From contig QMWL02000011.1 of assembly GCA_003661605.2 (NCBI GenBank), positions 1 through 11,871 on the forward strand: DNA of 11,871 bases. Direction: 5' to 3'. The notes under the pieces were generated by a model, which worked only from the letters and a program-made list of their open reading frames with translations, was not told the origin of the DNA and searched no databases. Below are positions 4,678 through 11,535 of this stretch, piece by piece. The DNA comes from an archaeon. GTDB taxonomy: Archaea > Thermoproteota > QMWL01. Position 1 is the stretch's first letter. Every line of letters begins with the position of its first letter. The translations under genes and the position numbers were made by a program.

Positions 4678-6873
4678 GTGAGGTGGCGCATCCTCTACCT
4701 AACATGCCTCCTGATAGCTCTCATCTACTACCCTCATCTCTTCACCAACACGGTCTCTAGCGTTGCCGCACCAACTCCTACGGAGAGTTCCTCAGTACTC
4801 TCTGAGGAGCTACGTATCGAGATTGTATCGGACAGACTACGCGCCTCTATAGAGGTAGAGGCGCTGGCGCCTCCCTCCTCTCCATATCTTCCCTTTTCCA
4901 TCAATCCTCACATCCAAGCTTACTCAATCCACCTCTATGCGAGACAGAGCGAACCCGATCCGCTGGTAGCCTGGTTCACAGACACTACATCAGAGAACAT
5001 AACCGTGGTAGCAGTCTGTGTTACAGCAACTGACGCGGATGAAGCTCTACGATATGCCGATTCTTGTGCAAGTAAGCTCGCCTCCATCCTCGGACTTGAG
5101 CTAGGTTTGATGAGCATCAAAGCGGAAGAATCCTCCTACTATACCATACGCTACTTCTCTACAGAACCCGCCATAAACGGTATCCCCGCCTTACTCCACT
5201 ATCTCCTACCCAACTACCCAAACTCTATCCCCTCCATCCTATTCCACCTAAGTAGCACGTTCACCTACGTATCTCAAACCTCCCTTTCCCTCTTTGTAGA
5301 GGGAACTGCTGTTAGCATTCAGTATAGCTACATAACATCTCGCGGAATAACCCGTGTCGATAACAACTGGGAGATACGTCCAAGCCTCGCAGCAGACGTT
5401 TCTGGGTTCATACGCTCCCCAAATGCAACAAGCTCAACTCTCAGCATCTTTGTTTCAGGCTTTAACGTCAGATCTGCTACTCCGTACCCTACCTCCGTTG
5501 AAGGTGAAACCGCCGATCTTACGCTATCCTACATACTGAGCGACTCGCCAATAGACCCCTGCGTTGTAGTTTCAGCAGAGTTTCCCATCCTCGTAGTTGA
5601 ACGTCGTTTTAGCACTCTCTCCTGTGCATACAACGACTCCCTCCGTGTCACAATCTTCGTTCATAACCTCGGCTCCGATGTAGCTAGAAATGTAACAATT
5701 CAGGAGACATGGTTTACAGGGCTCTTCAACACAACTTCAGGAGCTAAGACGAGATTTAAGCTTCAGGATATTCCACCCGGAGGCACTGCATCCCTCGAGT
5801 ACGTATTGCGCGCGGATAAGCCGAACACGACTAAGGTGCTATACTGTAAACCTACTTCCCTACAGTATGGAGACAGCGATCTCTTCGAAGCAAACTACTC
5901 CCTCTTCCTTGAAAGCACCTCTTGGGTAACACCACTTGCAGTAGGTTGTGATCTTCCTGACAACATGAGCCTACCAACGATAACCGTACGCGCTCTATCC
6001 TCTATCGTAGCTCCTTACGATAGGAGTGCTAATTTGACTATCGAAGTGGAAGGTAGTGCGCTGCTTCAGATCGCTGTTGGACGCACCTCGTGGTACGGTA
6101 GTTTTAGCACGCTTAGTGAACTCGATGTTTACGCAGAGAACTGCGCGCTAAGTGAGCGGATCGCTATACCAACCTCACCCGGTCTCTACCAGCTTGCCTT
6201 CCAAACTCTTGAGGTCGGTGGCTGGGAAGATGCGTGGCGCGTTCCTCTCATCGTTACTGCAACAGGACATCCATATCGTCCGCTGCTTCAGTTGGAGGTT
6301 TCCTCCTCATCAGATAGAGTATTCTTTGCCAATTCACCAATTTCGCTTACGATAGTTGTTAGAAACATTGGGGAGGCGGAAGCGCTTCTTTGTGGTTCTC
6401 TCTTCATACGCCTCCCTCCAAACACGCGTTATGACGGTGGCTTAGAGGCAACGGGTGCTACCTTCTCAGTAACCCTGTATGGCTGCATGCTCACCATCAC
6501 CCTCTCTTCATTCGAAATACCTCCCGGAAGCGGCGTCTCTTACTCTTGTCGCATTACCGTCCTCAAACCAAACAAAGTGTTCATCCCTCCCGCAGAGCTT
6601 ACGGCACGCATAGGAGCGGCTTATGGATGGAGCGTCCTCTACTCAAACGGCGTTGTAATCGTACGCGGGCTTTCTACAACCGACCTTCTAATCATTGCCA
6701 TACCAACAGTAACAGGTCTCTTTGTAGTCGCTTACGTCGTTGTCCGAAGACTCCTACCTAGAATCAGAAAGCGAAAACCGCCTAGCGAAACACACGGCGA
6801 AGCGCCTTCACTAGCTCCTGAGCCACATACCGTGCCTGCTGCATCGAGAGCCCGGGGTGCACAGGTAAGCTAA
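4678..6873 (+). CDS. Large secreted, membrane-anchored surface protein with CARDB/DUF11-like domains
   Basis: From GTG 4678 the 731-residue product starts with a signal peptide-like stretch (MRWRILYLTCLLIALIYYPH) and ends with one membrane helix (about residues 668-690, LLIIAIPTVTGLFVVAYVVV), a basic stop-transfer (RRLLPRIRKRK) and a Pro/Ala/Ser-rich cytoplasmic tail. The ectodomain is beta-rich. Two parts read like CARDB/DUF11-type Ig domains: DSLRVTIFVHNLGSDVARN with PPGGTASLEYVLRA, and ISLTIVVRNIGEAEA with EIPPGSGVSYSCRITV. At least nine N-X-S/T sequons (for example NITV, NATS, NVTI, NTTS, NLTI) suggest N-glycosylation. An in-frame GTG at 4606 would add 24 residues but would spoil the signal peptide and the promoter spacing. 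It is probably a cell-surface or S-layer-associated protein; its ligand is unknown. The last 92 bases overlap the aminotransferase gene on the other strand. Confidence 0.75.
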   Translation: MRWRILYLTCLLIALIYYPHLFTNTVSSVAAPTPTESSSVLSEELRIEIVSDRLRASIEVEALAPPSSPYLPFSINPHIQAYSIHLYARQSEPDPLVAWFTDTTSENITVVAVCVTATDADEALRYADSCASKLASILGLELGLMSIKAEESSYYTIRYFSTEPAINGIPALLHYLLPNYPNSIPSILFHLSSTFTYVSQTSLSLFVEGTAVSIQYSYITSRGITRVDNNWEIRPSLAADVSGFIRSPNATSSTLSIFVSGFNVRSATPYPTSVEGETADLTLSYILSDSPIDPCVVVSAEFPILVVERRFSTLSCAYNDSLRVTIFVHNLGSDVARNVTIQETWFTGLFNTTSGAKTRFKLQDIPPGGTASLEYVLRADKPNTTKVLYCKPTSLQYGDSDLFEANYSLFLESTSWVTPLAVGCDLPDNMSLPTITVRALSSIVAPYDRSANLTIEVEGSALLQIAVGRTSWYGSFSTLSELDVYAENCALSERIAIPTSPGLYQLAFQTLEVGGWEDAWRVPLIVTATGHPYRPLLQLEVSSSSDRVFFANSPISLTIVVRNIGEAEALLCGSLFIRLPPNTRYDGGLEATGATFSVTLYGCMLTITLSSFEIPPGSGVSYSCRITVLKPNKVFIPPAELTARIGAAYGWSVLYSNGVVIVRGLSTTDLLIIAIPTVTGLFVVAYVVVRRLLPRIRKRKPPSETHGEAPSLAPEPHTVPAASRARGAQVS

Positions 6874-7930
6874 GCACTTGCCGTGCTGCACGCTCTGTTT
6901 CACGTAGAGGGTTAGGAGGACGAAATCTGCGGTAGAACGGCTGACGGTGAACCGGTGTTGCATAGTAGACTGCTGCCCCTACCGCGCGCTGCCTCAGCAG
7001 ATCCACTACCTTATCCCGCTGCTTTGCCCACCTCGCTTTCCTAAGACGAACGGTATACACGTACCATGCGTGCGTACACCCCTCCTTCACTTCAGGTATC
7101 TGAACGAGGTGGCTATAGCGTGCAAGTAAGCGCGTAAGGGTGCGTGCATTTTGCCGTCTTGCTTCGATAAAGCGAGGGAGCTTCCGCAGCTGTTCTAACC
7201 CTACTGCTGCCGCGATTTCTGACATCCGGTAATTATGCCCTAGGCGAACACTCCAGTACGCGCGCTGCTCTCCGTGGTTACGTATTTGCACTAACCGCTC
7301 GTAGAGTTCCTTGTCGTTCGTTGTTACCATTCCTCCTTCACCGCAGGCAGTTGTCATGTTCTTACTTGCGTAGAAGCTGAAACACGCAACATCTCCCAAG
7401 CTACCCACAGGCTTTCCACGATAGGCTGCGCCGTGTGCCTGTGCAGCGTCCTCGATAACAGCTAACCCGTTTTTCTCAGCAATCTCCAGAATAGGCTTCA
7501 TGTCACACGGATGTCCGTAAAGATGGACAGCAACGATGGCGGCTGTTTTCTCTGTGATAGCCCGTCGAACCTCGTCAGGGTTTAGGGTATAGGTCTGCGG
7601 GTCGATATCCACGAATACTGGTCGTGCACCTGCTAACACTGCTGCCTCCGCTGTTGCCACGAAGGTGAAGCTAGGCATGATTACCTCCGTCCCTGGACCT
7701 ATGTTGAGAGCGAGAAATGCTGCATGAAGCGCTGCTGTGCCACTGTTTACCGCTACGGCATACTTCGCACCAACAAACCGCGCAAACTCCTGCTCAAACT
7801 GACGAGTAAGCGGTCCTGCACCTGTCTTTTCAGTAAGAAGACCACTACGTAACACGCGCGTTGCAGCCTGCAGCTCCTCTCGCCCCAAAATCGGTTTGTT
7901 GATCGGAATTAGCTTCCGTGGTTTCCGCAC
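6782..7930 (-). CDS. DegT/DnrJ/EryC1/StrS-family PLP aminotransferase
   Basis: The 382-residue product is a full-length fold-type I enzyme of the nucleotide-sugar aminotransferase family. Motifs: N-terminal IPINKPILGREELQAATRVL, substrate loop VNSGTAALHAAFLALNIGPG (61-80), PSFTFVATAEA (86-96), VHLYGHPCDM (135-144), EDAAQAHGA (160-168; D161 contacts the PLP nitrogen), and FYASKNMTTACGEGGM with K190 as the PLP Schiff-base lysine. Such enzymes convert keto-sugars on nucleotide carriers to amino sugars for surface glycans; some members are dehydratases, but the lysine here indicates an aminotransferase. The start is GTG at 7930 with CTTTTA at -26 to -21 on the complement. The C-terminal coding sequence overlaps the surface protein gene tail to tail by 92 bases. 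The family call is firm; the substrate is unknown, perhaps a sugar for surface-protein glycosylation. Confidence 0.92.
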   Translation of the reverse strand: MRKPRKLIPINKPILGREELQAATRVLRSGLLTEKTGAGPLTRQFEQEFARFVGAKYAVAVNSGTAALHAAFLALNIGPGTEVIMPSFTFVATAEAAVLAGARPVFVDIDPQTYTLNPDEVRRAITEKTAAIVAVHLYGHPCDMKPILEIAEKNGLAVIEDAAQAHGAAYRGKPVGSLGDVACFSFYASKNMTTACGEGGMVTTNDKELYERLVQIRNHGEQRAYWSVRLGHNYRMSEIAAAVGLEQLRKLPRFIEARRQNARTLTRLLARYSHLVQIPEVKEGCTHAWYVYTVRLRKARWAKQRDKVVDLLRQRAVGAAVYYATPVHRQPFYRRFRPPNPLRETERAARQVLSLPVHPGLSMQQARYVAQELVKALRRVFR

Positions 7931-7950
7931 CCCTAAGTTCTATCGTCAGG

Positions 7951-7974
7951 TAAAAGCGTTGGAATCGCTATATT
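7951..7974. promoter_or_regulatory. Back-to-back TATA-like boxes, aminotransferase and fucose-isomerase-like genes
   Basis: The 63-base divergent gap carries CTTTTA on the minus strand (7956-7951), 26 nt before the GTG at 7930, and TATATT on the plus strand (7969-7974), 20-25 nt before the ATG at 7994. The boxes are 12 bp apart, so two initiation complexes could compete. Both imply leaderless messages. Confidence 0.5.
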
Positions 7975-7993
7975 CCTCTCGCTCTTCGCAGAG

Positions 7994-9157
7994 ATGCCCG
8001 CTACACTCCTCATCCTCCCTGTAGTAGGGCGTTTACATGCTCCTCGTATTCAAAACCAGATCGACCAGCTAGTTGATCAGCTTACTGTACACGGTCTGAA
8101 AGTGCATCTTCACGACATCCACTACCCAGGCTCTTCGCCTCCAGAAATCGATGAGGGCGCCTATGATGCTGTAGTAGTGCTTGCTGGAAGTGGTGGAATT
8201 TCACGAACCTTAGTAAGCATCCTAAGTCACCGTAGGTGGGTTCTCTGGGCATACCGTGGGAACAACAGCCTCCCGGCCGCGCTCTCTGCTCGAGAGAAGC
8301 TCCGTAGCTCTAACGCTTGGAGAGGATTTCTCGCCACCTCGCCTGAGCAGGTTGTTTGGATTGCACGCCTTCTTCACGCTGTTCATAGTGGTATCCGTCT
8401 CACAGTAGTCAACCCCCGCTCTGAACGTCTTCAAGAGCTGCGAGCCTTAGAGAAGTACGGATTTCGCATAGAATCGCGTCATGTAGCGAAGAGCGCTCTC
8501 GAAGCAGCAACTCCTTCTCCACATAAGCTACCTCCCCCTCCTAAAGATGCTGCAAGTGCTCTCAAACTGCTCTCGGTACTTCGTCAGAACCCCTTCGATG
8601 CTCTTACCGTAGACTGCTTTCCCCTTCTTACTGAACTAGGTGTAACGCCTTGCCTCGCTCTCGCTGCGCTTATCGAAGACGATATCCCTGCTATATGTGA
8701 AGCAGATGTCGCTGCTACACTCGTAGCGACTGCAGTTCAGATAGCGATTCGTACGCCCTTCTGGATGGCGAACTTGGTGGAAGCAGACGCCATCAACAAC
8801 CGTCTATTATTCGCACACTGCACTATCGCACCCTCCCTTACAGCAGACCTCCACTATACACCTCATTTCGAATCTGGCTTTCCGCTCGCCGTACGAGGAT
8901 ACGTTAAGCCTGGTCCTGTCACCATACTTTACGCACCAGCTGACCTCTCATACATCACGACGTTCTACGGTGAAATCCTATCCGAACAACCGCTCCGCAA
9001 CGATGCTTGCCGTACGCAAGCATGGGTTCGACCCTCCGTAACGGTCGATAGAATCCTCCGAACAGTCGGAAACCACCACATACTCGTTTTAGGACGCTAT
9101 TCGCGGCTTGCAGATGCAATAGGTTGGGTCTTCAACATCCCTGTGCACCCCCTATAA
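7994..9157 (+). CDS. L-fucose/L-arabinose isomerase-like protein
   Basis: The 387-residue protein has an N-terminal Rossmann-like part (LLILPVVGRLHAPRIQNQID, then DAVVVLAGSGGIS) and a C-terminal part with the fucose-isomerase-family pattern: ALTVDCFPLL, then VTPCLALAALIEDDIPAICE, ADVAAT, and later AHCTIAPSLTADLHYTPHFE. C220, E236, D238 and H275 fall in conserved positions; acidic residues and a histidine bind the metal in true isomerases. Known enzymes interconvert aldoses and ketoses. This protein is shorter than E. coli FucI (about 590 residues) and matches the shorter uncharacterised archaeal and bacterial relatives, so the sugar substrate cannot be assigned. A TATA box lies just upstream of the ATG. 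Divergence from the sugar aminotransferase hints at shared sugar metabolism, but this is weak evidence. The family call is fairly confident. Confidence 0.75.
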   Translation: MPATLLILPVVGRLHAPRIQNQIDQLVDQLTVHGLKVHLHDIHYPGSSPPEIDEGAYDAVVVLAGSGGISRTLVSILSHRRWVLWAYRGNNSLPAALSAREKLRSSNAWRGFLATSPEQVVWIARLLHAVHSGIRLTVVNPRSERLQELRALEKYGFRIESRHVAKSALEAATPSPHKLPPPPKDAASALKLLSVLRQNPFDALTVDCFPLLTELGVTPCLALAALIEDDIPAICEADVAATLVATAVQIAIRTPFWMANLVEADAINNRLLFAHCTIAPSLTADLHYTPHFESGFPLAVRGYVKPGPVTILYAPADLSYITTFYGEILSEQPLRNDACRTQAWVRPSVTVDRILRTVGNHHILVLGRYSRLADAIGWVFNIPVHPL

Positions 9158-9170
9158 CATTCGCCTAATT

Positions 9171-9184
9171 AGAAAGCTTATATT
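9171..9184 (+). promoter_or_regulatory. BRE/TATA promoter of chaperonin gene
   Basis: AGAAAG (9171-9176, purine-rich, BRE-like) directly precedes CTTATATT (9177-9184), which lies at -31 to -24 from the ATG at 9208. This is the best archaeal promoter in the window and suggests that transcription starts at or within a base or two of the start codon. Confidence 0.65.
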
Positions 9185-9192
9185 CACCGTTT

Positions 9193-9206
9193 GCGGCGTG
9201 CGCCGC
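9193..9206 (+). repeat. GC-rich inverted repeat abutting chaperonin start codon
   Basis: GCGGCG, a TG spacer, then CGCCGC form a perfect 6-bp inverted repeat that ends one base before the ATG. It lies between the TATA box and the start codon, so it could be a repressor or heat-shock regulator site over the transcription start. If transcription starts upstream of it, it would instead be a hairpin over the translation start. Function is inferred. Confidence 0.4.
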
Positions 9207-9207
9207 G

Positions 9208-10869
9208 ATGGCGTCTGCACCAGCTCTCACTGGAACTCCAATACTGATCCTTAAGGAGGGAACTACTCGAACAAAGGGTCGGGCCGCTCTTCGTGTAAAC
9301 ATCCTTGCTGCTCGTATCATTGCTGACGCGCTTCGCACATCCCTTGGCCCTCGCGGCATGGATAAAATGCTCGTTGACAGCTTCGGCGACGTTACCATCA
9401 CCAACGATGGTGCAACTATTCTCGACGAGATGGAGGTACAGCATCCGGCTGCAAAGATGATGGTCGAGGTAGCGAAGACCCAGGACCATGAGGTTGGAGA
9501 CGGTACTACAACAGCTTGCATCCTCGCCGGCTTCCTTCTCGATAAAGCTGAGCCTCTAATTAACCGCGACGTTCACCCTACCATCATCGCAGATGCGTAT
9601 AAGAAGGCATTCCAGGAAGCCATCAAAGCGCTTGACAAGTACGCTATTCGGATAGATCCTGAGGATCGGGAGTGGCTCCTTCGAATCGCAAGGGTCGCCG
9701 TCTCAACCAAGTCTTCAGCACGAGCAGCGGACTTCCTAGCGAAAATGGCCGTCGAAGCCATCCTAACCGTTGCGGAGAAGCTTCCCGACGGTCGGTACAA
9801 GGTCGATGTGGACGATGTTAAGATCGAGAAGAAGGCGGGTGGTAGCCTCGAAGACTCTCGACTAGTTAAGGGCATCGTGATAGACAAGGAGGTTGTTCAC
9901 CCCGATATGCCCAAGCTCGTGAAGAACGCCCGAATCGCCATCCTCAACTGTCCACTCGAGATCGAGAAGCCAGAGTTCGATGCGAAGATCCGAATCTCGT
10001 CCCCAGAACAGATGAAAGCATTCATGGACGCAGAAACTGAAGAACTGCGCAAAATGGTGGAGAAGCTGAAGAGCGTTGGCGCTAACGTTGTCATCACTCA
10101 GAAAGGTATTGATGACACCGCACAGCATTTCCTCGCCAAAGCAGAAATTCTCGCTGTACGCCGTGTTAAGAGTAGCGACATCGAAAAGCTTGCCAAAGCT
10201 ACTGGAGGGCGCATTGTCACCAACATAGAAGACATCACCGAAGCAGACCTTGGGCGTGCGGAGCGCGTCTACGAAGAGAAGGTGGGCGAAGACCGCATGG
10301 TCTTCATCGAAGGGTGTGCTGATCCTAAGTCGGTCACCATTTTGGTTCGCGGCAGCTCTGACCGGTTGGTGGACGAGTATGAGCGTGCAACCATCGATGC
10401 ACTTAACGTCGTTAAAGACATTCTTATCGATCCTCGCGTTGTAGTGGGTGGCGGTGCGATTGAAATGGCAGTAGCCTGCCACATCCGCGACTTCGGACTC
10501 AAGCTCAAAGGCAAGGAACAGCTAGCCGTCCAAGCATTTGCAGAGGCTCTCGAGGAGATCTCCATCGCACTAGCAGAGAGCTGCGGCATCGACCCGATTG
10601 AGGCTGTCACCGAGCTCCGTTCACATCACGAACAAGGTCGTAACAGCTACGGCATCGACGTGATTAACGCAAAGATCGCGGACATCGCTAATATTGGCGT
10701 CTACGAACCTGCTATTGTCAAACTCCAGGCCTTCAAGTCGGCGGTTGACGCTGCCTGCATGATCCTGAGGATCGACGACATAGTTGCGGCTTCTCGTCTA
10801 GAGGAGAAAGAAAAGGAGAAAGAGGAGAAGGAGGAAGAGGAGACGAAGAGCAGCGAGTTTGAAATCTAA
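9208..10869 (+). CDS. Thermosome (group II chaperonin, TCP-1/CCT) subunit
   Basis: The 553-residue subunit builds the double-ring, ATP-driven cytoplasmic folding chamber of archaea. Motifs in order: LGPRGMDKMLVD (46-57), DVTITNDGATIL (61-72), the nucleotide-binding GDGTTT (97-102), apical-domain start LVKGIVIDKEVVHPDMPK (219-236), YERATIDALNVVKD (391-404, with ATPase aspartate D397), and VVGGGAIEM (412-420). The charged C-terminal tail from about residue 533 (repeated EKEKEEKEEEE) replaces the Gly/Met-rich tail of many thermosomes. The ATG is supported by a strong BRE/TATA 24-31 nt upstream. The stop lies inside the beginning of rpo6, so both are probably on one mRNA. Most archaea have two or three paralogous subunits; whether this is alpha, beta or gamma cannot be told here. 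Confidence 0.98.
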   Translation: MASAPALTGTPILILKEGTTRTKGRAALRVNILAARIIADALRTSLGPRGMDKMLVDSFGDVTITNDGATILDEMEVQHPAAKMMVEVAKTQDHEVGDGTTTACILAGFLLDKAEPLINRDVHPTIIADAYKKAFQEAIKALDKYAIRIDPEDREWLLRIARVAVSTKSSARAADFLAKMAVEAILTVAEKLPDGRYKVDVDDVKIEKKAGGSLEDSRLVKGIVIDKEVVHPDMPKLVKNARIAILNCPLEIEKPEFDAKIRISSPEQMKAFMDAETEELRKMVEKLKSVGANVVITQKGIDDTAQHFLAKAEILAVRRVKSSDIEKLAKATGGRIVTNIEDITEADLGRAERVYEEKVGEDRMVFIEGCADPKSVTILVRGSSDRLVDEYERATIDALNVVKDILIDPRVVVGGGAIEMAVACHIRDFGLKLKGKEQLAVQAFAEALEEISIALAESCGIDPIEAVTELRSHHEQGRNSYGIDVINAKIADIANIGVYEPAIVKLQAFKSAVDAACMILRIDDIVAASRLEEKEKEKEEKEEEETKSSEFEI

Positions 10870-11185
10870 GGAGGAGAAAGACTCGTCCGAGGAGGGCGAG
10901 CCCGATTATATTTCTCAGGTCCGCATCCCCCCGTATGGAATAACCAGGTTTGAGAAAGCTCGATTGATTGGTCTCCGCTGGCTCGAACTCGCACAAGGTG
11001 CTAAGCCGATGGTAGAGGTACATCCCGGCGATAGCCTCATCGACATCGCCCGTCGTGAAGTAGAAACTGGAATCCTGCCTCTTCACGTTCGCCGCCATCT
11101 CCCTGATGGAACCTACTGTGATATCCCGCTCAAGGTGCTGATCGAAGCCGAACGTCAGCTACGGAAACGAATACGCCAGCTCTAG
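10859..11185 (+). CDS. rpo6: DNA-directed RNA polymerase subunit Rpo6 (RpoK, omega/RPB6 homologue)
   Basis: The 108-residue small RNA polymerase subunit homologous to bacterial omega and eukaryotic RPB6 helps assembly of the large subunit. The conserved core is ITRFEKARLIGLRWLELAQG (28-47), then REVETGILPLHVRRHLPDGT (66-85) and YCDIPLKVLI. Residues 1-15 are a charged, probably flexible extension rich in Lys, Glu and Ser, like the acidic N-terminus of RPB6. The start is TTG at 10859, overlapping the chaperonin stop by 11 bases; the next in-frame ATG (codon 51) lies past the core motif and can be excluded. GGAGGAG at 10870-10876 lies inside the gene and is not placed to serve any standard start. 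C-terminal RQLRKRIRQL is slightly longer than in many homologues. Co-transcription with the chaperonin is likely. Confidence 0.93.
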   Translation: MKSKEEKDSSEEGEPDYISQVRIPPYGITRFEKARLIGLRWLELAQGAKPMVEVHPGDSLIDIARREVETGILPLHVRRHLPDGTYCDIPLKVLIEAERQLRKRIRQL

Positions 11186-11197
11186 TTTTCTCACAAC

Positions 11198-11205
11198 TTT
11201 TTTAT
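11198..11205 (+). promoter_or_regulatory. TATA-like box of alba (also a T-tract after rpo6)
   Basis: TTTTTTAT lies at -33 to -26 from the ATG at 11231, suitable for a leaderless or almost leaderless alba message. Together with GTTTTCTC just after the rpo6 stop, the T-rich tract could also end the chaperonin-rpo6 transcript, so one stretch may serve as terminator and promoter. Confidence 0.5.
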
Positions 11206-11230
11206 CTAGTTAAAGAGCGCGCGTTCGCCC

Positions 11231-11512
11231 ATGGCTGAAGAAGAAAGGACCATAATCTTCGTCGGCCGCCGACCCCTACCAGCCTACATGCTGGCTATAG
11301 TTCTCGCCATCCAGCGCGGAACAAAGCGGTTCACCGTCAAAGCACGCGGCACCAACATCCCCCGTGCCGTCGACGTAGTTGAAGCAGTAAAGCGGCGATT
11401 CCCAGGGCAGATCAACGTAACCGACATCCGCATCGGTTCCGAGGAGTTCACCACCGAGGAGGGGCGTAAGCGTTTCGTATCCAGCATAGAAATCGAGTTC
11501 GAGGTCGCCTAA
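11231..11512 (+). CDS. albA: Alba DNA/RNA-binding chromatin protein
   Basis: The 93-residue protein is a complete Alba domain: TIIFVGRRPLPAYMLAIVLA (7-26), KRFTVKARGTNIPRAVDVVE, the hairpin region RRFPGQINVTDIRIGSEEF, and SSIEIEFEVA at the end. Alba dimers coat and bridge archaeal DNA and also bind RNA. At the site of the acetylated/deacetylated K16-K17 pair of Sulfolobus Alba (GKKP) this protein has GRRP (R13, R14), which keeps the charge but cannot be lysine-acetylated. The loop between the last strands is short (RRFPGQINV). It has its own TATA-like box and is monocistronic as far as can be seen, followed by T-tracts and a convergent gene. The family call is firm. Confidence 0.97.
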   Translation: MAEEERTIIFVGRRPLPAYMLAIVLAIQRGTKRFTVKARGTNIPRAVDVVEAVKRRFPGQINVTDIRIGSEEFTTEEGRKRFVSSIEIEFEVA

Positions 11513-11527
11513 AAAAGAGAAGTTTTT
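11511..11527. terminator. Bidirectional T-tract terminator between convergent genes
   Basis: The 23-base gap between alba and the convergent gene holds AAAAAA (11511-11516; TTTTTT on the minus strand) and TTTTT (11523-11527 on the plus strand). Archaeal RNA polymerase terminates on such T-runs without a hairpin, so each strand has its own stop signal. Confidence 0.5.
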
Positions 11528-11535
11528 GAAATGGT

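Noticed and set aside
9862..10482. 206-codon open frame on the minus strand inside the chaperonin gene
   Set aside because: It is antisense to a strongly conserved chaperonin coding region, shows no domain pattern, and follows from codon bias of the real gene.
10800..10860. GA-rich stretch at the end of the chaperonin gene as a simple repeat element
   Set aside because: It encodes the acidic/basic C-terminal tail in frame; charged low-complexity tails are normal in this family.
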